Made by a program: the position numbers and the translations under genes
In this document: in pieces, positions 37,421 to 46,157 of the stretch
Layout of the letters: the number at the start of each line of letters is the position of its first letter
Numbering within the stretch: position 1 is the first letter of the stretch
Source: an uncultured Thermanaerothrix sp.
GTDB lineage: Bacteria > Chloroflexota > Anaerolineae > Anaerolineales > Anaerolineaceae
DNA length: 64,000 nt
NCBI RefSeq assembly: GCF_938028735.1
Contig: NZ_CALIMF010000014.1
Span: forward strand, 124,001 to 188,000
Direction of reading: 5' to 3'
Notes under the pieces: model-generated
Told to the model about the DNA's origin: nothing
Seen by the model: only the letters and a program-made list of their open reading frames with translations
Database searches by the model: none

Positions 37421-37699
37421 CTACCTCCGTTGGGAAAAATTTGTGGCATTGAAGACTTCAACAATCTCTTTGAGGACACGCTCGCGCTCCTGAGGATCCT
37501 CTCCGCGCAGGGCTGTAATAACACATGAGTGGAGATGATCGTCAAGGATCATAGCACTGATTTTATCCAGCGCAGCCTGAACAGCCCGGATCTGGCGAAT
37601 CACGTCAATGCAATAGGCATCCTCTTCAACCATACGCCGGATCCCGCGCAAATGCCCCTCGGTAGTCCTTAAGCGCGCCAACACCTCTGGATTAGCCAT
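37421..37699 (-). CDS. csoR: Copper-sensing repressor CsoR
   Basis: A 92-residue all-helical DUF156 repressor. The Cu(I) ligands Cys30, His55 and Cys59 show the same spacing (C-x24-H-x3-C) as characterised CsoR proteins, distinguishing it from FrmR/RcnR types. Cu(I) binding releases it from DNA. It is the first gene of csoR-copZ-copA, and a G/C-rich inverted repeat suited to CsoR lies between its promoter and ATG, so it is expected to control its own operon and perhaps the divergent thioredoxin gene. Confidence 0.93.
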   Translation of the reverse strand: MANPEVLARLRTTEGHLRGIRRMVEEDAYCIDVIRQIRAVQAALDKISAMILDDHLHSCVITALRGEDPQERERVLKEIVEVFNATNFSQRR

Positions 37700-37711
37700 T
37701 ACTGTTCCATT

Positions 37712-37738
37712 CTAGCCCCTCCCCATAGGGAGGGGTAG
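37712..37738 (-). promoter_or_regulatory. Candidate CsoR operator
   Basis: A perfect inverted repeat CCCCTCCC-CATA-GGGAGGGG (37716-37735), flanked by TA, resembles the known TACCC...GGGTA CsoR sites. It lies just downstream of the -10 box and covers the likely transcription start. Confidence 0.75.
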
Positions 37739-37742
37739 ATAT

Positions 37743-37770
37743 ATTATACCTTCTTTCTCCAATTTGGCAA
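37743..37770 (-). promoter_or_regulatory. Promoter of the csoR-copZ-copA operon
   Basis: On the minus strand TTGCCA (37770-37765) and TATAAT (37748-37743) have a 16-base spacer. The operator at 37712-37738 lies immediately downstream. Confidence 0.7.
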
Positions 37771-37841
37771 GATTTTCGATCGCTTCTCCCCGATCACCCG
37801 AATCGGGTGTGCCTTTCTAAAACAATGTCAAAAGTCACGCC

Positions 37842-37870
37842 TTGACATGCCTTCATTTTACGAATAGCAT
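37842..37870 (+). promoter_or_regulatory. Promoter of the thioredoxin-like gene (leaderless mRNA)
   Basis: TTGACA (37842-37847) and TAGCAT (37865-37870) are separated by 17 bases. The ATG at 37877 is only 6 bases after the -10 box, and no ribosome-binding site is present. Transcription probably starts at or within a base or two of the ATG. Confidence 0.65.
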
Positions 37871-37876
37871 ACCCTT

Positions 37877-38434
37877 ATGCTGGAGTTTCTTCATTATCAT
37901 TGGCGCCTGATTAAAGTCACCCTCCTGACCCTGGGGCTAGGGTGGATTGGGCTCTCCGCCCTCTGGTTCCCGCCCCGCTCCGATCTTTCCCCGGCGCCGA
38001 GGCCTGGATTCCCTGCCCCCTCTCTCACCCTGGACACTCTATATGAAGGCTCCCTCAACCTTGAACAGATTCATGCTCGGGTGATTATATTAAATTTCTG
38101 GGCCTCCTGGTGCCCGCCTTGTCGTGCTGAAATGCCAGTGTTTGAAAAACTGAGCCGTGAGTTCAATCCTGCCGAGGTGCGCTTCATCGGCATCAACGCC
38201 ACCTATCAGGATAACATTTCCCTTGTTTCCCAGTTCATTCACGAAAATCGCCTAACCTTTACCATTGCGCTCGATCGTGAAGGCCAGGGTAGCCATGCTT
38301 ATCAGATTCAGGCCTTCCCCACTACTTTCCTGTTGGACGAACATAAGACAATTCGGTCTATGTTCTTAGGGGGACCCGTTCCAGAAGCCTGGCTACGGGC
38401 TGAAATCCATCGCCTTCTAAAGACATCAAGGTAA
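37877..38434 (+). CDS. Membrane-anchored TlpA-like thiol-disulfide oxidoreductase
   Basis: A 185-residue protein with one N-terminal anchor helix (about 12-31) followed by an extracytoplasmic thioredoxin fold. The redox motif is FWASWCPPCRAEMPVF near residue 78, and the cis-Pro segment is QAFPTTFLLDE. WCPPC is typical of TlpA/ResA/CcmG-type proteins, which act outside the membrane in disulfide reduction or cytochrome c maturation. There is no cytochrome c gene nearby. It is divergent from csoR, so a copper-linked thiol role is possible but inferred. The message appears leaderless. Confidence 0.88.
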   Translation: MLEFLHYHWRLIKVTLLTLGLGWIGLSALWFPPRSDLSPAPRPGFPAPSLTLDTLYEGSLNLEQIHARVIILNFWASWCPPCRAEMPVFEKLSREFNPAEVRFIGINATYQDNISLVSQFIHENRLTFTIALDREGQGSHAYQIQAFPTTFLLDEHKTIRSMFLGGPVPEAWLRAEIHRLLKTSR

Positions 38435-38440
38435 ACGGAA

Positions 38441-39193
38441 ATGTTCCCAGTCATCCAAATCGGCCCACTTTCCTTACAAACACACGGCGTGATTTTCTTA
38501 CTAGGGCTGTGGTTAGCCCTCTGGGTAACAGAGAGATTTGACTCATCTCGTTCTCATTCGTTTGGGATCTATTATGACCTAGCACTGGTAGCCCTGGGCG
38601 CAGGCATCTTAGGGGCGCGGCTAGGTTATGCCGCCAAAAACGTAACCGTGTTTCTTAAGACCCCACTTGCCCTGATCACCCCTACCCCACAGATGCTTGA
38701 TCTCTCCACTGGTATCATTTTTGCTTCTTTAGCCGCCCTTATATACGGTGGCCGCCGTGGTTTGAAGCTCTGGCCTACCTTGGATCAATTGACTCTAAGC
38801 GCTTCCGTCTTTGCAGTGGCCCTCCATCTTGCAGATCTAGCTTCTGGTAACGCCTATGGCTCTCCTGCTGCGGTCCCCTGGTGCATCCCTTTGTGGGGTG
38901 ACTGCCGTCATCCCACCCAACTCTACGCTCTCCTCTTAGCCCTTGGCATAACCAGTACCATTCTGCGTAGCACGCGAGAAAGATGGCCAACAGGGCTGAG
39001 GTTTTGGACCTTCCTTGCCCTGACCGCCTTAGCCCGTCTGATTATCGAGCCTTTCCGAGGGGATTCCACTGCTTGGCTCTTTTTCCGCCAGCCCCAGATT
39101 ATTGCCTGGATTCTGCTCGCCATCAGCCTACACCAGATGGGTCAACACCTCCACTCAATTTCCAAGGAGCAAGAACATGCATCTTCAGGGTAA
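38441..39193 (+). CDS. Divergent Lgt-like integral membrane protein
   Basis: A 250-residue polytopic membrane protein whose fold and scattered motifs match prolipoprotein diacylglyceryl transferase: HPTQLY near residue 150, RLIIEPFRGDS near 200, and GARLGYAA early on. The family's essential residues seem altered: the HGG-type His site reads STGIIFA, and the GRxGNFxN signature reads ASGNAYGSP, so the arginine is absent. It may be a non-catalytic or repurposed relative. It starts 6 bases after the thioredoxin-like gene and overlaps the next gene by 17 bases, so the three are co-translated. Confidence 0.6.
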   Translation: MFPVIQIGPLSLQTHGVIFLLGLWLALWVTERFDSSRSHSFGIYYDLALVALGAGILGARLGYAAKNVTVFLKTPLALITPTPQMLDLSTGIIFASLAALIYGGRRGLKLWPTLDQLTLSASVFAVALHLADLASGNAYGSPAAVPWCIPLWGDCRHPTQLYALLLALGITSTILRSTRERWPTGLRFWTFLALTALARLIIEPFRGDSTAWLFFRQPQIIAWILLAISLHQMGQHLHSISKEQEHASSG

Positions 39194-39902
39194 AACATTT
39201 CTTGTTACTGGTGCAGCTCGCCGTTTGGGCCGTGTATTTGCTTTAGCCATCGCCCGAGAAGGGGGAAACGTTATCATTCATCACGGTCATTCCCCTAATG
39301 AGGCACAAGAAGTTGTCAACCTTGCTATGGGTATGGGGGTCAAGGCATGGATCCTCGAAGGTGATCTTTCGGAGCCCGCTACTGTGGAGGCTTTGTTCGA
39401 CCATGCCTGGGAGATAGCCCCCTTGGATGGTCTCATCAATAACGCAGCAATTTTTGAGGATCGCGATCTCTGGCAAACGGACTTAGATACCTGGCAACGC
39501 CACTTGAATATTAACCTTACCGCTCCGTTTCTCTTAAGCCGTTGTTATGGGATGCGTCTCCCCGCATCAAAAACAGGACGCATCCTCAACATTCTCGACT
39601 GGCGAGCCTTGCGCCCAGGTAGTGATCACTTTGCATACACCATCAGTAAGGCGGCTTTAGCTGCCCTTACCCGCAGCCTGGCCCTAGCGCTGGCACCCCG
39701 CATTGTCGTGAATGGCATTGCGTTAGGGGCCATCTTGCCCCCCAGTGATGGCAGCACTGCCCTTAACCTCTTGAAAGACGTTCCGGCCCGGCGCTGGGCC
39801 ACCCTGGAAGAGGTGGAACAGACTCTGCTTTTCTTCCTCAGCGCCCCCACCTACATCACCGGCGAAATTGTGCACCTCGACGGAGGGCGACATTTGGTCT
39901 GA
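39177..39902 (+). CDS. Short-chain dehydrogenase, pteridine reductase (FolM)-like
   Basis: A 241-residue SDR. The ATG at 39177 is chosen for AAGGAGCAAG upstream and it overlaps the Lgt-like gene. The NADPH loop TGAARRLGRVFA is at residues 10-21; TGAA-[KR]-RLG is characteristic of pteridine/dihydromonapterin reductases (FolM, PTR1). NNAAIFEDRD and YTISKAALAALTRSLA hold the catalytic Tyr and Lys. The folB-folK gene follows 24 bases downstream, supporting a pterin role. It would reduce dihydropterin or dihydrofolate; substrate assignment rests on the motif and context. Confidence 0.78.
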   Translation: MHLQGKTFLVTGAARRLGRVFALAIAREGGNVIIHHGHSPNEAQEVVNLAMGMGVKAWILEGDLSEPATVEALFDHAWEIAPLDGLINNAAIFEDRDLWQTDLDTWQRHLNINLTAPFLLSRCYGMRLPASKTGRILNILDWRALRPGSDHFAYTISKAALAALTRSLALALAPRIVVNGIALGAILPPSDGSTALNLLKDVPARRWATLEEVEQTLLFFLSAPTYITGEIVHLDGGRHLV

Positions 39903-39926
39903 TTTCAGCGATTGGAGGAACTCACA

Positions 39927-40778
39927 ATGGATGTTACCTTTATTCACGATTTACTGATTCGGGGTGTCATTGGAATTAGCGAGCGCGAACGTGCGCAGCC
40001 CCAGGACATCCTGGTTAATCTGGCTTTGTACGGGGATGTGACCAAAGCCGCCCAAAGCGATCGTATTGAGGATTGCATCAATTACCGAACCATTGCTAAA
40101 AAGGTCATCGCCTACGTAGAGCACACCGAACGCTTTACCGTTGAAGCCTTGGCTAGCGATATCGCTCGCTTGTGCCTGGAAGAACCCGGTGTCGTAGGCG
40201 TACGGGTTCGCATTGAAAAGCCAGGCGCTGTGCGTTTTGCCCGCTCGGTTGGCGTGGAAATTGAACGTTTCCGCAGGGTAGATAGCAACCCTGTCATGCA
40301 CCAGGCTTACGTGTTGCTAGGAAGCAACATCGCTCCTGAAACCAATATTGCGGCTGCGATCCAGCGTCTCAGGGAGGTTTGCACGGTTAATGCCCTCTCC
40401 AACATCTGGGAAACTGAAGCGGTCGGTTCGCCCGGACCACGCTTTCTTAACACCGTAGCCTGGATCTCGACTCCGCTTGATTTGACCGCTTTCAAAGCTG
40501 AGGTGCTCTCACGTATTGAACAGGACCTTGGGCGTGTCCGAACGACCAACAAGAACGCTCCCCGTACAATTGATTTGGATGTTGTTGTTTTCGATGAGCA
40601 AGTGCTGGATGATAATCTGTGGCAACGCGATTTTATCGCGCTGCCACTAGCCGAGTTGCGACCCGACCTGAGTCGCTCCGCCAACGATGAAAGTCTAGCC
40701 GAGATCGCCCGACGTCTGCGTGCAACCTCTTCTGCTTTTGTCCGTACTGACTTGAGCCACTTAACTCGACTGCGCTAA
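39927..40778 (+). CDS. folBK: Bifunctional dihydroneopterin aldolase / HPPK
   Basis: A 283-residue fusion for two successive steps of folate synthesis. Residues 1 to about 118 are dihydroneopterin aldolase ([43 protein letters not shown]). Residues about 122-283 are 6-hydroxymethyl-7,8-dihydropterin pyrophosphokinase ([15 protein letters not shown], TRFxN-like [13 protein letters not shown], and [14 protein letters not shown] with the catalytic Asp residues). The ATG at 39927 follows TTGGAGGAA. The gene overlaps the convergent folE by 4 bases. The fused arrangement is less common than separate genes but well known. Confidence 0.93.
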   Translation: MDVTFIHDLLIRGVIGISERERAQPQDILVNLALYGDVTKAAQSDRIEDCINYRTIAKKVIAYVEHTERFTVEALASDIARLCLEEPGVVGVRVRIEKPGAVRFARSVGVEIERFRRVDSNPVMHQAYVLLGSNIAPETNIAAAIQRLREVCTVNALSNIWETEAVGSPGPRFLNTVAWISTPLDLTAFKAEVLSRIEQDLGRVRTTNKNAPRTIDLDVVVFDEQVLDDNLWQRDFIALPLAELRPDLSRSANDESLAEIARRLRATSSAFVRTDLSHLTRLR

Positions 40779-41413
40779 ATGTGCAGTGGCTCAGCACTGC
40801 GCGAAATGTTATCCAGAAACTCCATCCGGGTGGCCATGCTGGTGCGAAAGGCGCCTAGCATAGTAGACGTGGTCATGCGCGAGTTGTGCTTCTTGACCCC
40901 TCGAATCATCGCACACATATGAATAGCTTCAACAACAACCGCAACACCTAAGGGATGCAGAACCTCATTTAAGAAGTCCGCAATTTGACGGGTCATGCGT
41001 TCCTGAACCTGCAATCGCCGCGCAAACATATCCACAACCCGTGGAATTTTGGAAAGACCAATCACTTTGCCTTTGGGAATGTAAGCCACATGCGCCCGAC
41101 CAATGAATGGGAGCATGTGGTGCTCACACAGACTATAGAATTCAATATCCCGAACCACCACCATTTCATCGTAGTTGACATCGAAAATAGCCTCGTTGAT
41201 TAACTCAACTGGATCCACCCGATACCCTGCAAGCAATTCCTCATACATACTGGCTACACGCTCAGGCGTACGTACCAGCCCTTGGCGCTCCGGGTTCTCT
41301 CCGAAAGCAATTAACATCCTGCGCACGCTTTCCTGAATGGCCTGGACGTCAATCCCGTCTCCATCCAGCAGCTCAGCAGCTGCGAGCACATTTGCATCAA
41401 TTATTGACGACAT
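40775..41413 (-). CDS. folE: GTP cyclohydrolase I
   Basis: A 212-residue type I enzyme that opens GTP to dihydroneopterin triphosphate, the first step of folate biosynthesis. The ATG at 41413 follows GGGAGGT. Zinc and active-site motifs are intact: [23 protein letters not shown] with the zinc Cys and two His, [21 protein letters not shown], and [22 protein letters not shown] with the second zinc Cys. The gene faces folBK with a 4-base overlap of the two ends and stands before the polyprenyl synthetase on its own strand. Confidence 0.97.
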   Translation of the reverse strand: MSSIIDANVLAAAELLDGDGIDVQAIQESVRRMLIAFGENPERQGLVRTPERVASMYEELLAGYRVDPVELINEAIFDVNYDEMVVVRDIEFYSLCEHHMLPFIGRAHVAYIPKGKVIGLSKIPRVVDMFARRLQVQERMTRQIADFLNEVLHPLGVAVVVEAIHMCAMIRGVKKHNSRMTTSTMLGAFRTSMATRMEFLDNISRSAEPLHI

Positions 41414-41447
41414 AGATCTACCTCCCAATTAAGTCCGACTTTTTATA

Positions 41448-42464
41448 CTATTTCTGGCGACTCAACATGGCGTAGGTTAATTCCCTCAGCGCCTGCATCG
41501 CCTCATTATCTAATCCCGACCGCTCGAGCCATTCCATAGCCTCGCGTGTTAGACGATCCGCCTCGGCTTGGGTTTGGTGCTGGACCCCCTCTTCAATCAA
41601 CCACTGTGCCAGGATTGGCGCTTCCTGGGGTTCAATATTGCCCTCTCGCCAGCGTCGGGCAAAACGCCCATTTTGAGCCAGTCCCAATATCACTGGAAGC
41701 GTTTTCTTTCCGCTAACCAAATCGCTCTCTGTTGACTTTCCTGTTAAGGCAACGCTTCCCCATATTCCCAGCCAATCATCCACCACCTGAAAGCACAACC
41801 CCAACGCATAACCAAATTGTGAGAAAACCTGTTGGAGCGTTCCATCCGCCCCGCCAATCAACGCACCCAGGTGGGCACAAGTTTGGATCAAGGCCGCGGT
41901 TTTACCCGCGATCATTGTCCAGTAAAGATCAGCCGGAATTTCTCGCTCCTGTTCAAACGCGATATCCAGATGTTGTCCCCCTGTTAGACGCAGGCAGGTC
42001 TCAGCCAAGAGCGTTTGCGCCTGAAGAACTGCTTCGGTTCTTAAGCGATTGCGCAACTCCGCAAGTGCGATAAACGCAGTTGCAAACATGGCATCACCCG
42101 CATTGATGGCCTGGGCTTTTCCCCACTTCGCCCAAACCGTGGGCCGCCCCCGACGCAAAGGGCTGCGATCTTCGATATCATCATGAATCAATGAAAAGTT
42201 GTGTAAAAGTTCAACAGCAGCCGCGGCCGGTAGCGCCTTTTTCCAATCTCCTCCCACAGCCTCAGTGATCAGCAACAACAATATGGGGCGTAAGCGCTTC
42301 CCTTGGGCCTCTTCTCCCGCCCCTTCTCCTTCCCAACCCATGTGATAGCGTAACATACTTACCATATTGGGATATTGGTTCAAAACCGGATGATTGAGGG
42401 TTGCCTGCAAAGTAGACTCTAACTTTGGACGGTAGCGCGATAAGAACGAAGCCAACGAATTCAT
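41448..42464 (-). CDS. Polyprenyl (geranylgeranyl/farnesyl) diphosphate synthase
   Basis: A 338-residue trans-prenyltransferase. The first aspartate-rich region is [19 protein letters not shown], the typical chain-elongating DDxxD. The second is [13 protein letters not shown], where the usual DDxxD is replaced by DDWLG, a version seen in several bacterial homologues. [17 protein letters not shown] helix lies between. Product length (C15, C20 or longer) cannot be read reliably from sequence. It overlaps the upstream fni gene by 4 bases, so isomerase and synthase are translationally coupled in isoprenoid synthesis. Confidence 0.9.
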   Translation of the reverse strand: MNSLASFLSRYRPKLESTLQATLNHPVLNQYPNMVSMLRYHMGWEGEGAGEEAQGKRLRPILLLLITEAVGGDWKKALPAAAAVELLHNFSLIHDDIEDRSPLRRGRPTVWAKWGKAQAINAGDAMFATAFIALAELRNRLRTEAVLQAQTLLAETCLRLTGGQHLDIAFEQEREIPADLYWTMIAGKTAALIQTCAHLGALIGGADGTLQQVFSQFGYALGLCFQVVDDWLGIWGSVALTGKSTESDLVSGKKTLPVILGLAQNGRFARRWREGNIEPQEAPILAQWLIEEGVQHQTQAEADRLTREAMEWLERSGLDNEAMQALRELTYAMLSRQK

Positions 42465-43507
42465 GATCTCACCACCTTTTGCAACGGAGTCGTGCGCAGC
42501 GCGGAGATGGAACCCGCACCCACCGAGAACATAGCAATGCGAAGCGCCAATAATACCTCTTCGACCAAACTCGTCACCTCTTCAACGGACTTTGCAGCAG
42601 CCTTCAGAAAGGGTCCCGCCATTCCCACTAGCGAAGCCCCCAAGGCAATGCACTTGGCAACTTCTAACCCGTTACGAATCCCTCCTGAGGCGATTAGGGG
42701 AAGCGCAGGGACAGCTTTATGCACAGCTCCTAAAGCCTGAGCCGTGGGGATTCCCCAAGTTCTGAACAAGGCGGCCACACGGGCGCGCCGTTCGTCTTGC
42801 ATGCGATACATCTCCACCTGGGACCATGAGGTTCCTCCCGCCCCTGCCACATCAATGGCAGCCACGCCCGCATCCGCTAGGCGCCGAGCCACTGAGGCCG
42901 AGATCCCCCACCCCACCTCTTTTACCACAACCGGAACACCGATCGTCTGACAGACTTGCTCGATCTTTCTGAGCAGCCCACCAAAGCGCGTATTGCCCTC
43001 CGGCTGAAGCGCCTCTTGAAGGGGATTGAGGTGTAAGATCAAGGCATCGGCCTCAATCATCTCAACAACACGCCGACAGTCTTCGACCGTAATGCCGTAA
43101 TTCAGTTGAACCGCCCCCAAATTGGCAAAGAGCAAAATATCTGGAGCGCATTGCCGAACCTTGAAGGTGTCAATACTCTCTGGATGCTGGAGGGCAGCCC
43201 GTTGCGAACCCACCCCCATTGCTAATCCATACTGTTGGGCCACTGTAGCCAGACGCCAATTAATCGCCCCTGCTTCTGAAGTCCCCCCCGTCATCGAGGA
43301 GATTAAGAGCGGAGCACCAAGGGCTTTTCCAAAGAATTCACATCGCAGGCTGATGGTTTCAAAATCGAGTTCGGGCAGGGCCACATGCTCAAATGTATAA
43401 TCCTCCAGCCCATTGGTCAGCCCCGATTGCACGTCTCTTTCGAGATTAATCCTAATGTGGTCATTTTTACGTAACTGAAGATCTGGATCATGCCCTTCCA
43501 TGCACAC
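42461..43507 (-). CDS. fni: Type 2 isopentenyl-diphosphate delta-isomerase
   Basis: A 346-348 residue FMN-dependent isomerase that interconverts isopentenyl and dimethylallyl diphosphates. Signature segments are [59 protein letters not shown] and [23 protein letters not shown], the last with the catalytic Lys and Glu region. The start is ATG 43507 or 43501; the second has a plausible but weak TAGGTG site. It lies upstream of the polyprenyl synthase with a 4-base overlap. Type 2 rather than type 1 isomerase fits many Chloroflexi and Gram-positive lineages. Confidence 0.93.
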   Translation of the reverse strand: MCMEGHDPDLQLRKNDHIRINLERDVQSGLTNGLEDYTFEHVALPELDFETISLRCEFFGKALGAPLLISSMTGGTSEAGAINWRLATVAQQYGLAMGVGSQRAALQHPESIDTFKVRQCAPDILLFANLGAVQLNYGITVEDCRRVVEMIEADALILHLNPLQEALQPEGNTRFGGLLRKIEQVCQTIGVPVVVKEVGWGISASVARRLADAGVAAIDVAGAGGTSWSQVEMYRMQDERRARVAALFRTWGIPTAQALGAVHKAVPALPLIASGGIRNGLEVAKCIALGASLVGMAGPFLKAAAKSVEEVTSLVEEVLLALRIAMFSVGAGSISALRTTPLQKVVRS

Positions 43508-43646
43508 CTACTCAACCATTTATGGGTTAGAGTATACCAGAACCAATCACAAAACCTCGGGCTCGCCTTTGGCAAAGATTGTACAACGAAATTCAATATG
43601 GCACCTCCTTTTTACCCTCCTCCCTAGCAAACCGCTTGTGATTATC

Positions 43647-43674
43647 TTGACACCCTCTAATCCCGCATTACAAT
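43647..43674 (+). promoter_or_regulatory. Promoter of the acyl carrier protein gene
   Basis: TTGACA (43647-43652) and TACAAT (43669-43674) with a 16-base spacer lie 31 bases before the acp ATG, near-consensus. Confidence 0.7.
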
Positions 43675-43705
43675 TACAACAACCTTAGAGACCCAGGAGG
43701 TTACA

Positions 43706-43945
43706 ATGAGCAACACATTTGACGAGGTCAAAGCGGTAATTGCGGATGTTTTGAAGATTGACCCCAGCGAAATCACCCCCGAGACGCGTATTATCGAGGA
43801 CCTCAAAGCCGATTCGATGGACCAATTCTTCCTGATCGATGGTCTCAGCCAAAAGTTTGACCTGGCAATCTCCGACGAGGACGCTCGCCAGATCAAAACG
43901 GTTGCCGATGCAGTGCGCTATATTGAAACCCACAAGAAAGCCTGA
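43706..43945 (+). CDS. acpP: Acyl carrier protein
   Basis: A 79-residue acidic protein with the ACP four-helix pattern. The phosphopantetheine serine is in IIEDLKADSMDQFFL (D-S-M; most ACPs have D-S-L), followed by acidic helix 2. A CCAGGAGG site precedes the ATG, and promoter and terminator bracket the gene as a single-gene unit. No fatty acid synthesis genes are adjacent. It may be the housekeeping ACP or a second copy; sequence alone cannot tell. Confidence 0.92.
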   Translation: MSNTFDEVKAVIADVLKIDPSEITPETRIIEDLKADSMDQFFLIDGLSQKFDLAISDEDARQIKTVADAVRYIETHKKA

Positions 43946-43952
43946 GAAAAGG

Positions 43953-43983
43953 GCGCGGAAGAACAGCCCGCTTCCGCGCTTTG
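43953..43983 (+). terminator. Probable rho-independent terminator of acpP
   Basis: A 9-bp stem GCGCGGAAG / CTTCCGCGC (43953-43961 with 43971-43979) with a 9-base loop is followed by a short T tract. It sits eight bases after the acp stop. Confidence 0.7.
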
Positions 43984-44010
43984 ATCAGTGCTCTTAATTT
44001 CGAACGGGGC

Positions 44011-44889
44011 CTATTTTCCCAAGTAAGGTTCAACTAAATCAGCCACCTGCTCTGGATGCTCGGCAATCCGTACCCCCGCTGCTTCAAGCGCATTAATTTT
44101 GTGCTCCGCTGTGCCGGCGCCCCCCTCAATAATGGCCCCTGCATGTCCCATGCGCTTGCCAGGAGGTGCTGAGCGACCAGCAATAAAGCCTACCACCGGC
44201 TTTGTGACATGGCGGGTAATATACTCCGCTGCCCGTTCCTCATTATTGCCCCCAATCTCCCCGATCAGGACAATCGCTTCAGTGTGGGGATCAGCCTCAA
44301 AAAGGGAGAGCACGTCAATGAAATCCATGCCCTGGATGGGGTCACCCCCAATGCCCACACACGTGCTAACACCAATGCCCTTTAGTTTTAAGGCATACAG
44401 GACTTCATAAGTCAATGTACCCGAACGTGAGACTACACCCACGTTTCCTGGCAGGGCAATATTCCCAGGGATAATTCCCACCTTGCACTCACCCGGCGTG
44501 AGAGCACCAGGGCAGTTTGGCCCTACCAGGCGAACCTGTTTTTGATCCAGATAGCGCTTAACCCGCATCATATCCTGGACGGGTATGCCCTCGGTAATAC
44601 AAAAGATCAATGAAATGCCCGCATCAGCCGCCTCAAAGATCGCATCAGGTGCAAAGCGTGCCGGGACAAAGATAACGCTAACGTCAGCCCCCGTGGCCTC
44701 AACCGCAATCTTGACGGAGTCAAAAACTGGGATTTTACCATCGAGAACCCACTCCCCGCCCTTACCCGGGGTTACTCCAGCCACAATATTCGTACCATAA
44801 GCGTACATTTGCTGGGTATGAAAGGAACCCTCGTGACCCGTAATGCCTTGCACTAACACGCGTGATTTTCGATTAATCAAGATGCTCAT
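44011..44889 (-). CDS. sucD: Succinyl-CoA synthetase, alpha subunit
   Basis: A 292-residue CoA-binding subunit. The CoA motif [19 protein letters not shown] is N-terminal, [21 protein letters not shown] lies mid-protein, and the phosphorylated His is in [17 protein letters not shown] near residue 247. It converts succinyl-CoA, ADP or GDP and phosphate to succinate and NTP, and could use the product of the KorAB enzyme. It overlaps the end of sucC by 17 bases, giving coupled translation. Confidence 0.96.
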   Translation of the reverse strand: MSILINRKSRVLVQGITGHEGSFHTQQMYAYGTNIVAGVTPGKGGEWVLDGKIPVFDSVKIAVEATGADVSVIFVPARFAPDAIFEAADAGISLIFCITEGIPVQDMMRVKRYLDQKQVRLVGPNCPGALTPGECKVGIIPGNIALPGNVGVVSRSGTLTYEVLYALKLKGIGVSTCVGIGGDPIQGMDFIDVLSLFEADPHTEAIVLIGEIGGNNEERAAEYITRHVTKPVVGFIAGRSAPPGKRMGHAGAIIEGGAGTAEHKINALEAAGVRIAEHPEQVADLVEPYLGK

Positions 44890-46030
44890 ACACCAAATCT
44901 CCTTTGCTAATGGCTACAGCTTTTTGAGCCGCCTCAACCAGGGTTTCCGCAGTTATCATGTGAGCATCTGCAAGCATTCTACGACCTTCCTCGGCATTTG
45001 TTCCCACTAAGCGCACCACCATAGGGACACGAGGTCTGACTTCTGATAAAGCCCCAAGAATACCGCGCGCCACTTCATCACACCGGGTAATACCGCCAAA
45101 GATATTGATTAGCACCACTTTCACCTTCGGATCAGAGAGGATAATGCGCAGAGCTGCCGCCACTTTATCTGCGCCGGCGCCACCGCCAATATCGAGAAAG
45201 TTAGCCGGTTCACCCCCATGCAACTTGATGATATCCATTGTTGCCATTGCTAGCCCTGCCCCATTGACCATGCACCCGATCTCACCCTCCAACTTTATAT
45301 AAGAAAGTCCATATTTACGGGCTTCTACTTCAGCAGGCGCTTCTACATCCAGGTCGCGCATTTCAACCAAATCGGGATGGCGAAAAAGCGCGTTATCATC
45401 CACGCTCATTTTCCCATCCAACGCTAACATGCGCTTATCGGCGGTAATAACCAGTGGGTTAATTTCCACCAAAGTTGCATCATGAGCGGTATAAACCCGC
45501 CACAATCCCTCAGCAATATTCATAAAAGTTTTCCAATACTCCCGAGGTAAGTCAATCGCCACCGCGATATCTCGAGACTGATAGTCTCGCAAACCGATCA
45601 GAGGATCAATATAGACCTTGATAATCTTTTCTGGAGAACGACGCGCAATCTCTTCAATATCTACGCCGCCTTCGGCTGAAGCCATCATGACCGGACAACG
45701 CGCATTGCGATCATTTGCGATACCCAGATAGAGCTCACGCTCAATATTTACAGCCTCATCCACCAATATCTTCCGCACTGGCAAACCCCTAATCTCCATA
45801 CCAAGGATTAAGGTAGCCAGTTCCTCTGCTTCCTCAGGTGAACGCGCAAGGCGGATTCCCCCTGCTTTACCCCGCCCACCCACCAACACTTGGGACTTGA
45901 TAACTACCCTCCCCCCCAACTCCTCGGCAATGTGCTTGGCTTCCGTCGAATTGAGAGCCACTTTTCCCCGCGGAATAGGGATACCAAAACGAGCAAAAAT
46001 CTGCTTAGACTGATATTCATGGAGGTTCAT
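44873..46030 (-). CDS. sucC: Succinyl-CoA synthetase, beta subunit
   Basis: A 385-residue ATP-grasp subunit. [21 protein letters not shown] opens the protein, the nucleotide-binding loop is [15 protein letters not shown], and the C-terminal [32 protein letters not shown] with [13 protein letters not shown] is highly typical. Together with sucD it forms the heterodimer or heterotetramer. It is the first gene of sucC-sucD, with an untranslated 128-base region upstream that contains a hairpin ending the previous operon. GTP or ATP preference cannot be read from sequence. Confidence 0.96.
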   Translation of the reverse strand: MNLHEYQSKQIFARFGIPIPRGKVALNSTEAKHIAEELGGRVVIKSQVLVGGRGKAGGIRLARSPEEAEELATLILGMEIRGLPVRKILVDEAVNIERELYLGIANDRNARCPVMMASAEGGVDIEEIARRSPEKIIKVYIDPLIGLRDYQSRDIAVAIDLPREYWKTFMNIAEGLWRVYTAHDATLVEINPLVITADKRMLALDGKMSVDDNALFRHPDLVEMRDLDVEAPAEVEARKYGLSYIKLEGEIGCMVNGAGLAMATMDIIKLHGGEPANFLDIGGGAGADKVAAALRIILSDPKVKVVLINIFGGITRCDEVARGILGALSEVRPRVPMVVRLVGTNAEEGRRMLADAHMITAETLVEAAQKAVAISKGDLVYEHLD

Positions 46031-46107
46031 AACACATCTGGCCCCTCATTGAATTTAAATGGCGTACGAATTATAACATGGGGGATTTAAGGCGAGGTTA
46101 ACACCGT

Positions 46108-46140
46108 CCAGCCCGGCGAAGCGTGCACCGGGCTGGTTTT
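46108..46140. terminator. Hairpin between the SPFH gene and sucC
   Basis: A 9-bp stem CCAGCCCGG / CCGGGCTGG (46108-46116 with 46128-46136) lies after the SPFH gene. A TTTT run follows on the plus strand only, so on the transcribed minus strand it is a weak terminator or pause. Confidence 0.55.
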
Positions 46141-46157
46141 CCAAGCAATCTCGGGTA

